NCBI GenBank assembly: GCA_021819725.1
Contig: JAKAQR010000011.1
Coordinates: 1-64,000, forward strand
DNA length: 64,000 nt
Direction: 5' to 3'
DNA from: Actinomycetes bacterium
GTDB lineage: Bacteria > Actinomycetota > Acidimicrobiia > Acidimicrobiales > Acidimicrobiaceae
Shown: positions 44,657 to 53,352 of the stretch, piece by piece
How the letters are laid out: the number at the start of each line of letters is the position of its first letter
How positions within the stretch are numbered: the stretch's first letter is position 1
Position numbers and translations under genes: made by a program
Notes under the pieces: generated by a model
The model's input: the letters and a program-made list of their open reading frames with translations, nothing else
What the model was told of the DNA's origin: nothing
The model's database searches: none

Positions 44657-45477
44657 AGACCCGCACCGTGATCTCGCAGAATCGCGTTGAGTTCCGTCTT
44701 CTCGTGCCGCCGCCCCGGGTCAAGCCGAGAGATGATCAGAATGCAGCTCATGCCGAAGGTGGCCCCCACACTCTCACGCAGTCTCGTCCCTGTCACCGCG
44801 ACCGACCATGCAGGAATCACTCCTCGTTCAAGCTCCTGACCGGTAGCAAGATCAAAAATCGGGATCGTAGGGGTTACAATTGTCCCAGCGCCAATCACGG
44901 CGCCATCCCCCACGCGCGCACCCTCCACCACCATGGCACGAGAGCCCACAAAGGCATCGTCACCGACAATGACCGGTACCGCCTGAGGGGGTTCAAGCAC
45001 GCCACCGATTCCGACCCCCCCTGATAGGTGGACACGTTCGCCGATCTGCGCACAGGAGCCGACAGTAGCCCACGTGTCTACCATCGTCTCAGCTCCAACC
45101 CAAGCCCCGATATTAACATAGCTCGGCATGAGGGTAACTCCTGGGCCGAGGTAGGATCCAAAACGCGCCGAAGCCCCAGGGACGACACGTACACCGGCCT
45201 TGGCGTAATCGCGTTTCAGTGGCAGTCGATCCACAAATTCAAAAGGACCAACCGTATGCGTCGATAGTCCACGGAGGCGGAAGGAGAGCAGAATCGCCTT
45301 CTTCAGCCACTCGTGAACGATGACCGTCCCAGTGGACTCATCGAACTCTGCGACACGTAACCTGCCCTGGTCGAGTTCGGTAAGTACCTCAAACACCTGT
45401 CGCCTTGCATGCACGTCATCGGGTGACAACGAGTTGCGTCGCTCATAGAGAGCCTCGATCTCGGCAGAAACAACCAT
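44653..45477 (-). CDS. dapD: Tetrahydrodipicolinate N-succinyltransferase
   Basis: 274 residues, close to the proteobacterial DapD length. Transfers succinate from succinyl-CoA in the succinylase branch of lysine/diaminopimelate synthesis. Left-handed beta helix repeats are visible: GVRVVPGASARFGSYLGPGV, LMPSYVNIGAWVGAETMVDT, WATVGSCAQIGERVHLSGGV, DDAFVGSRAMVVEGARVGDG. The sequence is of the gamma/beta-proteobacterial type rather than the longer mycobacterial DapD. Followed by dapE. Confidence 0.94.
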   Translation of the reverse strand: MVVSAEIEALYERRNSLSPDDVHARRQVFEVLTELDQGRLRVAEFDESTGTVIVHEWLKKAILLSFRLRGLSTHTVGPFEFVDRLPLKRDYAKAGVRVVPGASARFGSYLGPGVTLMPSYVNIGAWVGAETMVDTWATVGSCAQIGERVHLSGGVGIGGVLEPPQAVPVIVGDDAFVGSRAMVVEGARVGDGAVIGAGTIVTPTIPIFDLATGQELERGVIPAWSVAVTGTRLRESVGATFGMSCILIISRLDPGRRHEKTELNAILRDHGAGL

Positions 45478-45497
45478 ACCGGTCTAACCTACCCGGG

Positions 45498-46601
45498 TCA
45501 CCCAAGCCGCGACGCTAATGTCTCCATCTGTTTGGTAGATATCGTCATGGAGACGCGTAGAAAACGAGCATCACCATAGTCGGCACCTGGCGCCGTGACC
45601 AATCCAAACTTTCTGGCCAGCATTACACCGAGCGTTGCGCCGTCTTGATTGAACTCCTCGGGCGCGCGCACCCAGAGATAGATCCCGCCATCGGGAAGCC
45701 GCACCGGAACACCAAGCAGGTTCTCTAGCCAGCCGGAGACCAAACGCAGCCGTTCAGCGTACCGACGACGCTGTTCAACGACATGCTCTCGATCTCCCAG
45801 GACTCCAGCAGCGACCGCCTGCACCGGACCTGGAGGCATGAGTCCAAGTTCGCGTCTCGCGAGGGCGATCTCTTGGACGAGATCGCCATCACCAGCGTAC
45901 ATACCGATGCGAAGCCCAGCAAGATTTGAGCGTTTGGACAACGAATAGAGCGCAAGGTGCCCCGAAACACCGAATCCAAGCAACGACTCAGGTTCGCGAG
46001 TCCAACCGAAGTCGTGATAGCACTCATCGGAGGCAATGATCACGCCATGTCGATCTCCAAAGTGTGCCACCGGGGCAAGACTCTCGATCATCCCGGTCGG
46101 ATTGTTTGGTGAATTGACCCAGAACAGCAACGCCCGTCTTGCGACCTCCTCCGGAATCGCATCGAGATCCAGCGTCCCGTCTGTCTTCGCCGGAACACGG
46201 TAGGTCTCGAGTCCTGCCCACTTGGCACCTACTGCATAACTCGGATAGGCGATCGGTGGGATCAGCACGACATCACGATCTGGGCGCCCCCTGGCCAGGA
46301 GCAGTGGCAGGGAGGAGATAAATTCCTTCGATCCGATCGTAGCGCCCACTTGATGGGCGTCGAGATCCACACCGACTTCACTGGTCAGCCAGCCTAAGAC
46401 TGCCTCTTTGAAGGCGGTCGACCCATCAGATCGCGGATAGTGTCGCTCGGTTCCTGAAGAAGCGAGCAGACGCGGAACGACCGCCGGCGGAGGATCGACG
46501 GGTGAACCAACGGCAGCATCGACCACCTCAAGCCCACTCTCATAGGCAATCTCCCGTAGCATCGCGACCGTAGAAATTCCAGTTGTTGCAAACTCCTTCA
46601 C
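45498..46601 (-). CDS. dapC: Succinyldiaminopimelate transaminase (DapC-type class I aminotransferase)
   Basis: 367 residues, fold type I PLP enzyme. PLP-lysine is in ALYSLSKRSNLAGLRIGMYA; the Asn and Asp that hold PLP lie in FWVNSPNNPTGMIE and IASDECYHDFGW. Assigned DapC because it sits directly upstream of dapD and dapE; amino-transferases cannot be split by eye otherwise. GTG start at 46599-46601 with a GGTGGGG upstream. Confidence 0.88.
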   Translation of the reverse strand: MKEFATTGISTVAMLREIAYESGLEVVDAAVGSPVDPPPAVVPRLLASSGTERHYPRSDGSTAFKEAVLGWLTSEVGVDLDAHQVGATIGSKEFISSLPLLLARGRPDRDVVLIPPIAYPSYAVGAKWAGLETYRVPAKTDGTLDLDAIPEEVARRALLFWVNSPNNPTGMIESLAPVAHFGDRHGVIIASDECYHDFGWTREPESLLGFGVSGHLALYSLSKRSNLAGLRIGMYAGDGDLVQEIALARRELGLMPPGPVQAVAAGVLGDREHVVEQRRRYAERLRLVSGWLENLLGVPVRLPDGGIYLWVRAPEEFNQDGATLGVMLARKFGLVTAPGADYGDARFLRVSMTISTKQMETLASRLG

Positions 46602-46659
46602 AGCCCCACCTTAACCGTCACCACGCACCAATGTCTCTCGACGATCTCTGAGAACCTCA

Positions 46660-47979
46660 CTATCGGCCTTCCGAATCGTTGGCAACCTCTTCCTGAATGC
46701 CGTCAATGGCACTATCACTGGCGCCACCATCGGCACCATCAATATGACGGCGCAGGAGTGCACGCGCCGCATCGTCGGCTCGCACCTTCAGCTCGACATA
46801 ACCATCGAGACTCTCCTCCGAAAGCACCTCAGCCTCTCGATGGATCTCCGCCAGAATGTCACCCCGATCAAAGGGGACACGAAAGATCTCGATCCGGTTC
46901 AACGCCCGCAAGCGGTCTCCAATCACCCCGAGCAGTTCGGAAATGCCCTCTCCAGACGCCACCGAGATGGGGAATCCCGCTGGCAGATCACTCGTGGCAT
47001 ACCCAAGGTCGATCTTGTTCAACACCACCAGTTCGGGCACCTGGTTCGCTCCGATCTCGGCCAATGTCGCCCGCACCTCACGCATCTGGTCCAGTGCGTG
47101 CGCACTTGATGCATCAACGACATGGACTAGAAGGTCAGCCTCTGCCACCGCATCGAGGGTTGATCGGAAGGCTTCGATTAACTGATGCGGGAGCTTGCGA
47201 ATGAATCCAACGGTGTCGGCGAGGAGGATCGTCTCTCCCCCTGGAAGCTTCAAACGTCTGGTCCGAGGGTCGAGCGTAGCAAAGAGACGATCCTCGACCA
47301 CGACATCGGCACCGGTGAGCGCGTTGAGTAGGGATGACTTACCTACGTTGGTGTAACCAACCAACGCCACCTGTAAGTTGCGACCGTACAGACGTGACTT
47401 ACGCTGCAGCCGCCGCTGTCGCTCAAGCGCTGCTAACTCACGACGCAGCTGGCCGATGCGCTCTTGAATGCGTCGACGATCCTCCTCGAGCTTTGTCTCA
47501 CCAGGGCCCCGTGTACCAATGCGCCCAACCTGCTGAGAGAGGTTCGTTCGTCGACCCACCAATCGAGGTAATCGGTAGCGCAATAACGCGAGCTCAACCT
47601 GCGCCTTACCCTCTTGACTCCTCGCATTTTGAGCGAACACATCGAGAATTACGGCGGTACGGTCGATGGCTGTCCGGCCTAAAACCTTCTCAAGGTTGCG
47701 CTGCTGTCCAGGGGTCAGCTCATCGTCAAAGACCACTGTATCGACGTCGAAGCTCTCAGAAAGCGCCGCTAACTCGTCAACCTTACCTTTACCGATATAG
47801 GTTGCCGGATCGGGACGTTCGCGAACCTGTATCTCTCGATGCACCACCAGTGCACCGGCGGTATCGACCAGACTGGCCAGCTCGTCGAGCTGGTCGTTGA
47901 CCATCTGCCGCTCACGGCCACTCGCCGCTACCCCAACAAGTAGTATGCGTTCCTGAAAGCTCCGTTCAATGAGGGTCAT
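46660..47979 (-). CDS. hflX: Ribosome-associated GTPase HflX
   Basis: 439 residues. Splits stalled ribosomes under stress. N-terminal GTP-binding region with LVDTAGALVVHREIQVRERP, DPATYIGKGKVDELAALSES, a basic coiled-coil (IRERIGQLRRELAALERQRR-like) region and G domain VALVGYTNVGKSSLLNALTG, DTVGFIRKLPHQLIEAFRST, LVVLNKIDLGY. ATG at 47977-47979 overlaps the stop of the MiaA-DapF gene (ATGA). The C-terminal domain follows. This miaA-hflX order is common in bacteria. Confidence 0.95.
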   Translation of the reverse strand: MTLIERSFQERILLVGVAASGRERQMVNDQLDELASLVDTAGALVVHREIQVRERPDPATYIGKGKVDELAALSESFDVDTVVFDDELTPGQQRNLEKVLGRTAIDRTAVILDVFAQNARSQEGKAQVELALLRYRLPRLVGRRTNLSQQVGRIGTRGPGETKLEEDRRRIQERIGQLRRELAALERQRRLQRKSRLYGRNLQVALVGYTNVGKSSLLNALTGADVVVEDRLFATLDPRTRRLKLPGGETILLADTVGFIRKLPHQLIEAFRSTLDAVAEADLLVHVVDASSAHALDQMREVRATLAEIGANQVPELVVLNKIDLGYATSDLPAGFPISVASGEGISELLGVIGDRLRALNRIEIFRVPFDRGDILAEIHREAEVLSEESLDGYVELKVRADDAARALLRRHIDGADGGASDSAIDGIQEEVANDSEGR

Positions 47980-50066
47980 GAGGAGAACAACCACCGAGCC
48001 GGGGTGATATCAGCGATCAGCAGTGACGGGCCCCGCAGCCATACCTCCGGTGCTGCTTGAACGACACCAGATGACTCGCCACGATCGACAGCTCCACTCA
48101 ATCGCGTCGGCGCACCATGCTCGTCGCCGTTATCGGCGGCAAGTCCGTTCGTCGATGGCGCCCCAAAGTGGACGGAAAGCTCACCTCCCGGGTTCTCAAC
48201 GACCGCCCGCTCTCGAATCCATCCAAGAGAGCGAGCTACCCAGGCGGCGGCCACCGAACCAGTTCCACATGCCATCGTCGGTCCGACACCGCGTTCAAAA
48301 ACCCTCATCACGCAGCCGTCCTCACTGCGCACAATCCACTCCACGTTGATACCATCGGTTGCAAGAGCGAGCCCCTGCTGCTTAGCTCCTTCGGCAGCGA
48401 TATCGAGACCCTCGAGCTCGGCGAGCCCACCCATCACGATCACCCGATGAGGGTTCCCAACATCGACGAGAAAGCTCCCGTCAGGCTCAATAGTCATCTC
48501 CACCACACCCATGGTCGTCTCACCAATCCATGCCCAGTTACCCTGCTCGACAAGACGATAGTAGCGAAGCCCTGCATCGGTCATGATCGAGAGTGAGGGT
48601 CCCAATCCATGCCGTTCCACAAGATAATGACCGAGACAGCGTAGGCCATTCCCACTCATCTCAGCGCGCGATCCATCTTGGTTATAGAGGTGCATCCGTG
48701 GCTGAGCCCCTTGAGCTACCTCAACGAGGATCAGTCCGTCAGCGCCCACCCCATGGCTCCGATCGAGCAACGCCGAGATCATGACACCATCAGGCAGCTG
48801 GCTCGGCATCTCCCCAATCAGAAAATCATTGCCTGCTCCCGTATATTTCACTACTTGCAACTCGTCATCTCTCCTCTCGATAATCTGTGGCCGGAACACC
48901 CCTCGGAGTGTTTCCCCCTCCCCAATGCTGTGATCCTGAGCGAGCGCCGACTCCACTCGCTGCATATCGCGGCCATTGTAGGGCGCTCCTGCGGCGGGAG
49001 TGACAAACGCTGGATCGATCTCCCCCAGATCGTTCTCGATCCAATTCTCTTTGGCTGGGCTCTCTGCGAAAGGCCCGGCGGCCCTGCGAGGACCATGGAT
49101 TGTGTCTGGGCTCCAATGTCCGCTCACTATCTGGTCGAGAAGCCGATCAGCCTGGTGTAATCCTTCGTCGATACTCGACACCCACACGATCCGAGGATCT
49201 CGTCGCAGCCAACTCAACTGACGCTTGACGAGGCGGCGGGTTCGTCGCGCGATGCGTTCAATCGCCTCATCAAGGGAGGATTTGCCTGCGAGGTAGTCGC
49301 TGAGCTCTGTGACACCGATCGCGGCACGCGCTGTTCGTGATGGGTCCATGGTGAGCACCCGTGCTATCTCATCAACCCATCCGCGGGCGATCTGGTGTTC
49401 GATGCGCAGCGAGATTCGGCGGGTAAGCACCTCTGGTTCGAGCGCGAGTCCAATCTGCGGGTATCGTTGAGGACCGTCGACACCCAACCGGTCACCGGCT
49501 ACCGACTCAGTCGCACCGCTGGCGAGCGCTACCTCGAGCGCGCGCAGAAGACGCCGACGGTTACGGGGGTCGATCAACTCCCCCGCCCGTGGGTCGAGTT
49601 GAGTGAGAAGATGATAAGCAGATTGATCGTCAGCGTCGTCACACAGACGAGTCTCCAACCAATGCCGCAGGCCAGGTGCCCCTTTGGGCGGGACGAAACC
49701 ATTCACTACCGCACGGATCCAGAGTGCCGTTCCTCCCACAAAAAGTGGCCGTTGTCCCCCTTCGCTGAGTCGACACAGCTCACGATCAAGGTCCTGAAGG
49801 AACTGACCGAGGGAGTACTCCTCATCAACAGGCACATGCGCTACACATCGATAGTCGAGTTCAGCAATGGCCGTCGGTTCTGGCATCGCTGTGGTGATGG
49901 GTAGCGCCTTATAGACCGTCAGCGCATCAACAGCGACCGGCACAAGATCACGCCGTCTATGGGCAAGCACATGGGCAAACTCGGTCTTGCCCGACGCCGT
50001 CGGTCCTACGATCGCTACACCCGTTAACTTTCGCGTTCGTCCTCCCTCACCAGCCCAATCGATCAT
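47976..50066 (-). CDS. miaA-dapF: Fusion of tRNA dimethylallyltransferase (MiaA) and diaminopimelate epimerase (DapF)
   Basis: A single 696-codon frame. Residues about 14-315 are MiaA: P-loop AIVGPTASGKTEFAHVL, DYRCVAHVPVDEEYSLGQFL, RPLFVGGTALWIRAVVNGF, RRTRRLVKRQLSWLRRDPRI. It adds an isopentenyl group to A37 of tRNAs that read UNN codons; MiaB (55326-56744) then methylthiolates it. The P-loop is intact, but the loop usually DSxQ...GTAKP reads DALTVYKALPITTAMP. Residues about 403-696 are DapF: KYTGAGNDFLIGEM, MSGNGLRCLGHYL with Cys477 and GVGPTMACGTGSVAAAW with Cys600, the two acid/base thiols. A Pro/Gly-rich linker of about 85 residues joins them. DapF converts LL- to meso-diaminopimelate. 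Confidence 0.93.
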   Translation of the reverse strand: MIDWAGEGGRTRKLTGVAIVGPTASGKTEFAHVLAHRRRDLVPVAVDALTVYKALPITTAMPEPTAIAELDYRCVAHVPVDEEYSLGQFLQDLDRELCRLSEGGQRPLFVGGTALWIRAVVNGFVPPKGAPGLRHWLETRLCDDADDQSAYHLLTQLDPRAGELIDPRNRRRLLRALEVALASGATESVAGDRLGVDGPQRYPQIGLALEPEVLTRRISLRIEHQIARGWVDEIARVLTMDPSRTARAAIGVTELSDYLAGKSSLDEAIERIARRTRRLVKRQLSWLRRDPRIVWVSSIDEGLHQADRLLDQIVSGHWSPDTIHGPRRAAGPFAESPAKENWIENDLGEIDPAFVTPAAGAPYNGRDMQRVESALAQDHSIGEGETLRGVFRPQIIERRDDELQVVKYTGAGNDFLIGEMPSQLPDGVMISALLDRSHGVGADGLILVEVAQGAQPRMHLYNQDGSRAEMSGNGLRCLGHYLVERHGLGPSLSIMTDAGLRYYRLVEQGNWAWIGETTMGVVEMTIEPDGSFLVDVGNPHRVIVMGGLAELEGLDIAAEGAKQQGLALATDGINVEWIVRSEDGCVMRVFERGVGPTMACGTGSVAAAWVARSLGWIRERAVVENPGGELSVHFGAPSTNGLAADNGDEHGAPTRLSGAVDRGESSGVVQAAPEVWLRGPSLLIADITPARWLFSS

Positions 50067-50161
50067 GCACCTACCCTGTCCAGCCTAGCCACTAGGATGG
50101 AGGCAACGACGAAGACCCGATCCCGTAGCTCAATCCGTGCGTCCCATCCGCTGTGGCGGTG

Positions 50162-50209
50162 CATTGACACCAAGGTGCGTTGATACCAAGGTACATCGAC
50201 ACCAAGGGG
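50162..50209. repeat. 16-bp near-tandem repeats in front of the aldehyde dehydrogenase gene
   Basis: Three imperfect copies of a cattgacaccaaggtg-like unit (50162-50177, 50178-50193, 50194-50209), each holding TTGAxACCAAGG or CGACACCAAGG. They lie 36 bases before the gene start and may be operator sites or a slippage array. Confidence 0.75.
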
Positions 50210-50245
50210 AGAGACTATTGAGATCGCTGGCCCTGGAAGGAACCT

Positions 50246-51784
50246 ATGCAACTCAAGCCCGGAACAAGTTGGGAAGAACTCTACGCGCAGGCAGCTGCGA
50301 TCGCCCCACAAGCCTTTACGAAATCAGGAGTAGCAAACTATTGGGGTGGTCAATGGCGGGAAGAGGGCGAGGTTCACCCCGCCACTTCCCCCATCGACCA
50401 GACACGCATTCACGGCCCCCTTCTCCTTGAGACCCATCAGGCGGCAGCTGCCCTCGATAGCTGCGTCGCCGAGCACTTCCAGTGGATCAAGGTTCCACTA
50501 GCCGAGCGCAAGGCCCGGACAGAACGCGCCATCGCCAAGATCGTGCAACATCGCGAGCTCCTCGCACTCCTCCTCACCTGGGAGATCGGCAAACCCTATC
50601 GTCAGGCACTGGTCTCGGTCGATCGGACTACCTCGGGCGTCGAATGGTATCTCGCTGAGATCGACCGCATGCTTGACGGACGCGGCCCACTACCTGGCCC
50701 GGTATCCAACATCGCCTCATGGAACTACCCTTTGTCAGTACTCGCACACGCCCTCTATGTCCAGATGCTCTCTGGCAACGCCGTCATCGCGAAGGCACCA
50801 ACCGATGGTGGCGTCGTAGCACTCACGCTTGCCATGTCCTTCGCCATCGAGGAGGGTCTGCCTGTTACCCTCGTCAGTGGCCTCGGGGGTAAGCTCTCTT
50901 CCGTGCTGGTACGCTCGCCCGAGATCGGTGCACTCGCCTTCGTCGGTGGGCGAGATACTGGTGGCAAGATCGCCTCCGACTTGGTTCGTACCGACAAGCG
51001 CCACATGCTTGAGCAGGAAGGACTCAACGCCTGGGGAATCTGGAACTTCTCCCAGTGGGATCTACTCGCCCCAATGATCAAAAAGGGCTTTGAGTACGCC
51101 AAACAACGATGCACCGCCTATCCTCGCTACGTCATCCAACGACAGCTCTTTGACGACTTCCTCGCCATGTATATCCCCGTCGTCTCCTCACTGACCGTCG
51201 GCCACCCACTCGCGGTCGCCGATCCCAGCGACCCGATCCCCGATGTGGACTTTGGACCCGTGATCAACGCTGCCAAGGCGGCCGACCTGCGGACCAACAT
51301 CGCTGATGCGATCGACCGTGGAGGCGTGCCCATCTATCGCGGCAAGCTTGATCCAGGGCGCTTCATCGAAGGTCAAGACTTGAGTGCCTACGTGGCCCCC
51401 GTCGCTATTCTTGACCCTCCACGCTCGTCACCTCTCTACCATGCCGAGCCATTTGGACCAGTCGATACCTTGGTCATCGTCGATACGACCGCTGAACTCC
51501 TCGCCAAGATGAACGTCTCCAACGGCGCTCTCGTCTCCTCGATTGCCAGCGACGACCTTGAACTGGCGGGAACTCTTGCCACAGAGGTCAATGCCTTCAA
51601 GGTGGGTATCAATCAGCCCAAGTCTCGAGGGGATAAAGCGGAGCCCTTTGGAGGACGAGGAGCCTCGTGGAAGGGTGCCTTCGTCGGAGGTGAATATCTG
51701 GTGCAGGCCGTCACCGAGGGGCCACCGGAGTCCCGGCTCTATGGCAACTTCCCGGAGTATCAACGGTATCCTGACCTGACGTGA
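50246..51784 (+). CDS. Aldehyde dehydrogenase superfamily protein
   Basis: 512 residues. NAD(P)-dependent oxidation of an aldehyde, or acylating form. Seen: VSNIASWNYPLSVLAHALYV (nucleotide-site Asn160), FVGGRDTGGKIASDL, and the thiol C289 in YAKQRCTAYPRYVI. The general base Glu256 is in HMLEQEGLNAWGIWNF, where most relatives have ELGGK. The sequence therefore departs from the consensus in the active-site loop, and the substrate is unknown. Start ATG has GGAAGGAACCT before it; its stop overlaps the next gene by 4 bases, so both form an operon. Confidence 0.88.
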   Translation: MQLKPGTSWEELYAQAAAIAPQAFTKSGVANYWGGQWREEGEVHPATSPIDQTRIHGPLLLETHQAAAALDSCVAEHFQWIKVPLAERKARTERAIAKIVQHRELLALLLTWEIGKPYRQALVSVDRTTSGVEWYLAEIDRMLDGRGPLPGPVSNIASWNYPLSVLAHALYVQMLSGNAVIAKAPTDGGVVALTLAMSFAIEEGLPVTLVSGLGGKLSSVLVRSPEIGALAFVGGRDTGGKIASDLVRTDKRHMLEQEGLNAWGIWNFSQWDLLAPMIKKGFEYAKQRCTAYPRYVIQRQLFDDFLAMYIPVVSSLTVGHPLAVADPSDPIPDVDFGPVINAAKAADLRTNIADAIDRGGVPIYRGKLDPGRFIEGQDLSAYVAPVAILDPPRSSPLYHAEPFGPVDTLVIVDTTAELLAKMNVSNGALVSSIASDDLELAGTLATEVNAFKVGINQPKSRGDKAEPFGGRGASWKGAFVGGEYLVQAVTEGPPESRLYGNFPEYQRYPDLT

Positions 51785-52893
51785 TCCGGCTAGCGAGCCT
51801 CCGCCTGTACCCCGTTACTCTCGATCTGGTGGCGCCCTTTCGGTCAGCCGAAGGTATCCAACAAGCGAAGCGCACCTACCTGCTTGAACTGCTCTCCGAT
51901 GAGGGAACAAGCGGTTGGTCTGAGATCAGTGCGCAAAATGATCCGAGTTACTGGCCAGAGACGGTCACTACCTGCCTTGAGATCATCGAACACCATTTGG
52001 CTCCTCTCCTGGCTCGCAACTTCTCCTCGCACGTTGAGATCGCCACCAGGATGGCAACGGTCAAGGGCAATCAGATGGCTCGGGCAAGTGTCGAGATGGC
52101 CTTCTTTGACCTCTGGGCCCAGCATGAGGGGGTGAGCCTCTCCGAGCTCCTCGGCATTCCGACCAGCCGCACTCACGTCCCCGCCGGCGTCACACTATCG
52201 CTCAGCACCGACATCGAGGCTCTCGTTGGAGAACTCACCGATCTCCGGCGGCAAGGGTATCGCTTCTTCAAAGCCAAAGTCGCACCCGATGCCGATTCGG
52301 CCATTCTGGAACTAGCGAGCACCTCCTTCCCGATGGAACATTTAGTTCTCGATGCCAACGAGAGCTATGCGGGCGCCAGTGGAACCCAACTCGACCGCAT
52401 TGACGCCACCGGCGCCGCGCTCATCGAGCAACCCCTCTTAGAGCGGGACTTTGTCGGTCATGTGGAGCTCGCCAAACGACTGACCACCCCTATCGGTCTT
52501 GATGAAACGATCAGCGGTGTCGACGACATCATCACCGCGCTACGGCTGGGGATGGCGCCTACGATCAATCTCAAACCGAGCCGTGTGGGTGGATACGTGG
52601 AGTCACTCAAGATCATTGACCGCTGTCAACACGAGGGGTTGCACCTCAGAATCGGTGGTATGCTCGAGACCGGCATCGGTCGGGCCCACAATCTCGCCCT
52701 CGCCTCCCACCCTGCCTTCGACCGCGTTGGCGACCTCGCCGCTAGCGATCACTATTTTGCGCGTGACATCACCGAGCCCTTTGTTCTCTCTGACGATGGG
52801 AGCATCGAGTGCCCGAGGGGGCTTGGTCTTGGAAGAACGCCCGATCCCAACTGGCTCCTGGATACACCCTTCTTAGAGCTACACATCAACTAG
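51781..52893 (+). CDS. Enolase-superfamily enzyme: o-succinylbenzoate synthase / N-acylamino acid racemase type
   Basis: 370 residues. Muconate-lactonising subgroup: KxK at K164/K166 in RFFKAKVAPD, metal ligands D191 (LVLDANESY), E216 (LIEQPLL), D241 (GLDETI) and K265 (INLKPSRVGG). These match MenC (menaquinone synthesis) and the closely related N-succinylamino acid racemases; the GGMLETGIGRAHNLALA tail is shared. No other men gene is in the window, so the racemase role is as likely as MenC. GTG start overlaps the TGA of the dehydrogenase gene. Confidence 0.9.
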   Translation: MIRLASLRLYPVTLDLVAPFRSAEGIQQAKRTYLLELLSDEGTSGWSEISAQNDPSYWPETVTTCLEIIEHHLAPLLARNFSSHVEIATRMATVKGNQMARASVEMAFFDLWAQHEGVSLSELLGIPTSRTHVPAGVTLSLSTDIEALVGELTDLRRQGYRFFKAKVAPDADSAILELASTSFPMEHLVLDANESYAGASGTQLDRIDATGAALIEQPLLERDFVGHVELAKRLTTPIGLDETISGVDDIITALRLGMAPTINLKPSRVGGYVESLKIIDRCQHEGLHLRIGGMLETGIGRAHNLALASHPAFDRVGDLAASDHYFARDITEPFVLSDDGSIECPRGLGLGRTPDPNWLLDTPFLELHIN

Positions 52894-52988
52894 ACGGGCG
52901 TAAGATCTCGCGGCTCTGCCGGCACTGGCTCGTCTCGGACGCGGGCTCCACACAACGGACTCGCTCGCCTTGAAGCGTTGACTGAACC

Positions 52989-53014
52989 GGCTGGATCAAT
53001 AGCGGCTGGATCAA
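52989..53014. repeat. 15-bp-period duplication over the phhB stop codon
   Basis: ggctggatcaa occurs at 52989-52999 and 53004-53014, with a 4-base difference between. The second copy contains the stop codon of the minus-strand phhB-like gene. Confidence 0.7.
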
Positions 53015-53352
53015 AATTGAGCAGTGCGAGGTGGCCCAACGGGCTCCTCGCCAACTTGCCCGTCCTGGCCCATTGCACGCGGCGGAATCACCCCGTTGAT
53101 CAAACGCGCCAGCTCAAGGTCGCGGTCGGTGATCGCACCGACGTCGTGGCTGAAGAGTTCAACCACGAGACTTCGAAACTCCACGATAAGCGTTGGATGA
53201 TGATCACGCCAGATCGCCAACAACGAGATCGCCAAGCTTGCAACGACGACTTTCCAGTAGTCATCGAGTTCAATGCGACGAACGAGCTTTGCTCCTTCAA
53301 CGCTCCAACCTCTAGGAACTTGCTCCACGCTAGCGAGGCTAGTCGATTCCAC
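53011..53352 (-). CDS. phhB: Pterin-4a-carbinolamine dehydratase
   Basis: About 113 residues from the chosen GTG at 53350-53352. The family core is clear: RGWSVEGAKLVRRIELDDYW, then IWRDHHPTLIVEFRSLVVEL with the catalytic HHP motif, and FSHDVGAITDRDLELARLIN with the third His. The enzyme recycles the pterin cofactor of hydroxylases and can act as DCoH-like protein. An open frame extends upstream to a TTG at 53460 with unrelated sequence, so the exact start is uncertain. No phenylalanine hydroxylase gene is in the window. Confidence 0.8.
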   Translation of the reverse strand: MESTSLASVEQVPRGWSVEGAKLVRRIELDDYWKVVVASLAISLLAIWRDHHPTLIVEFRSLVVELFSHDVGAITDRDLELARLINGVIPPRAMGQDGQVGEEPVGPPRTAQF

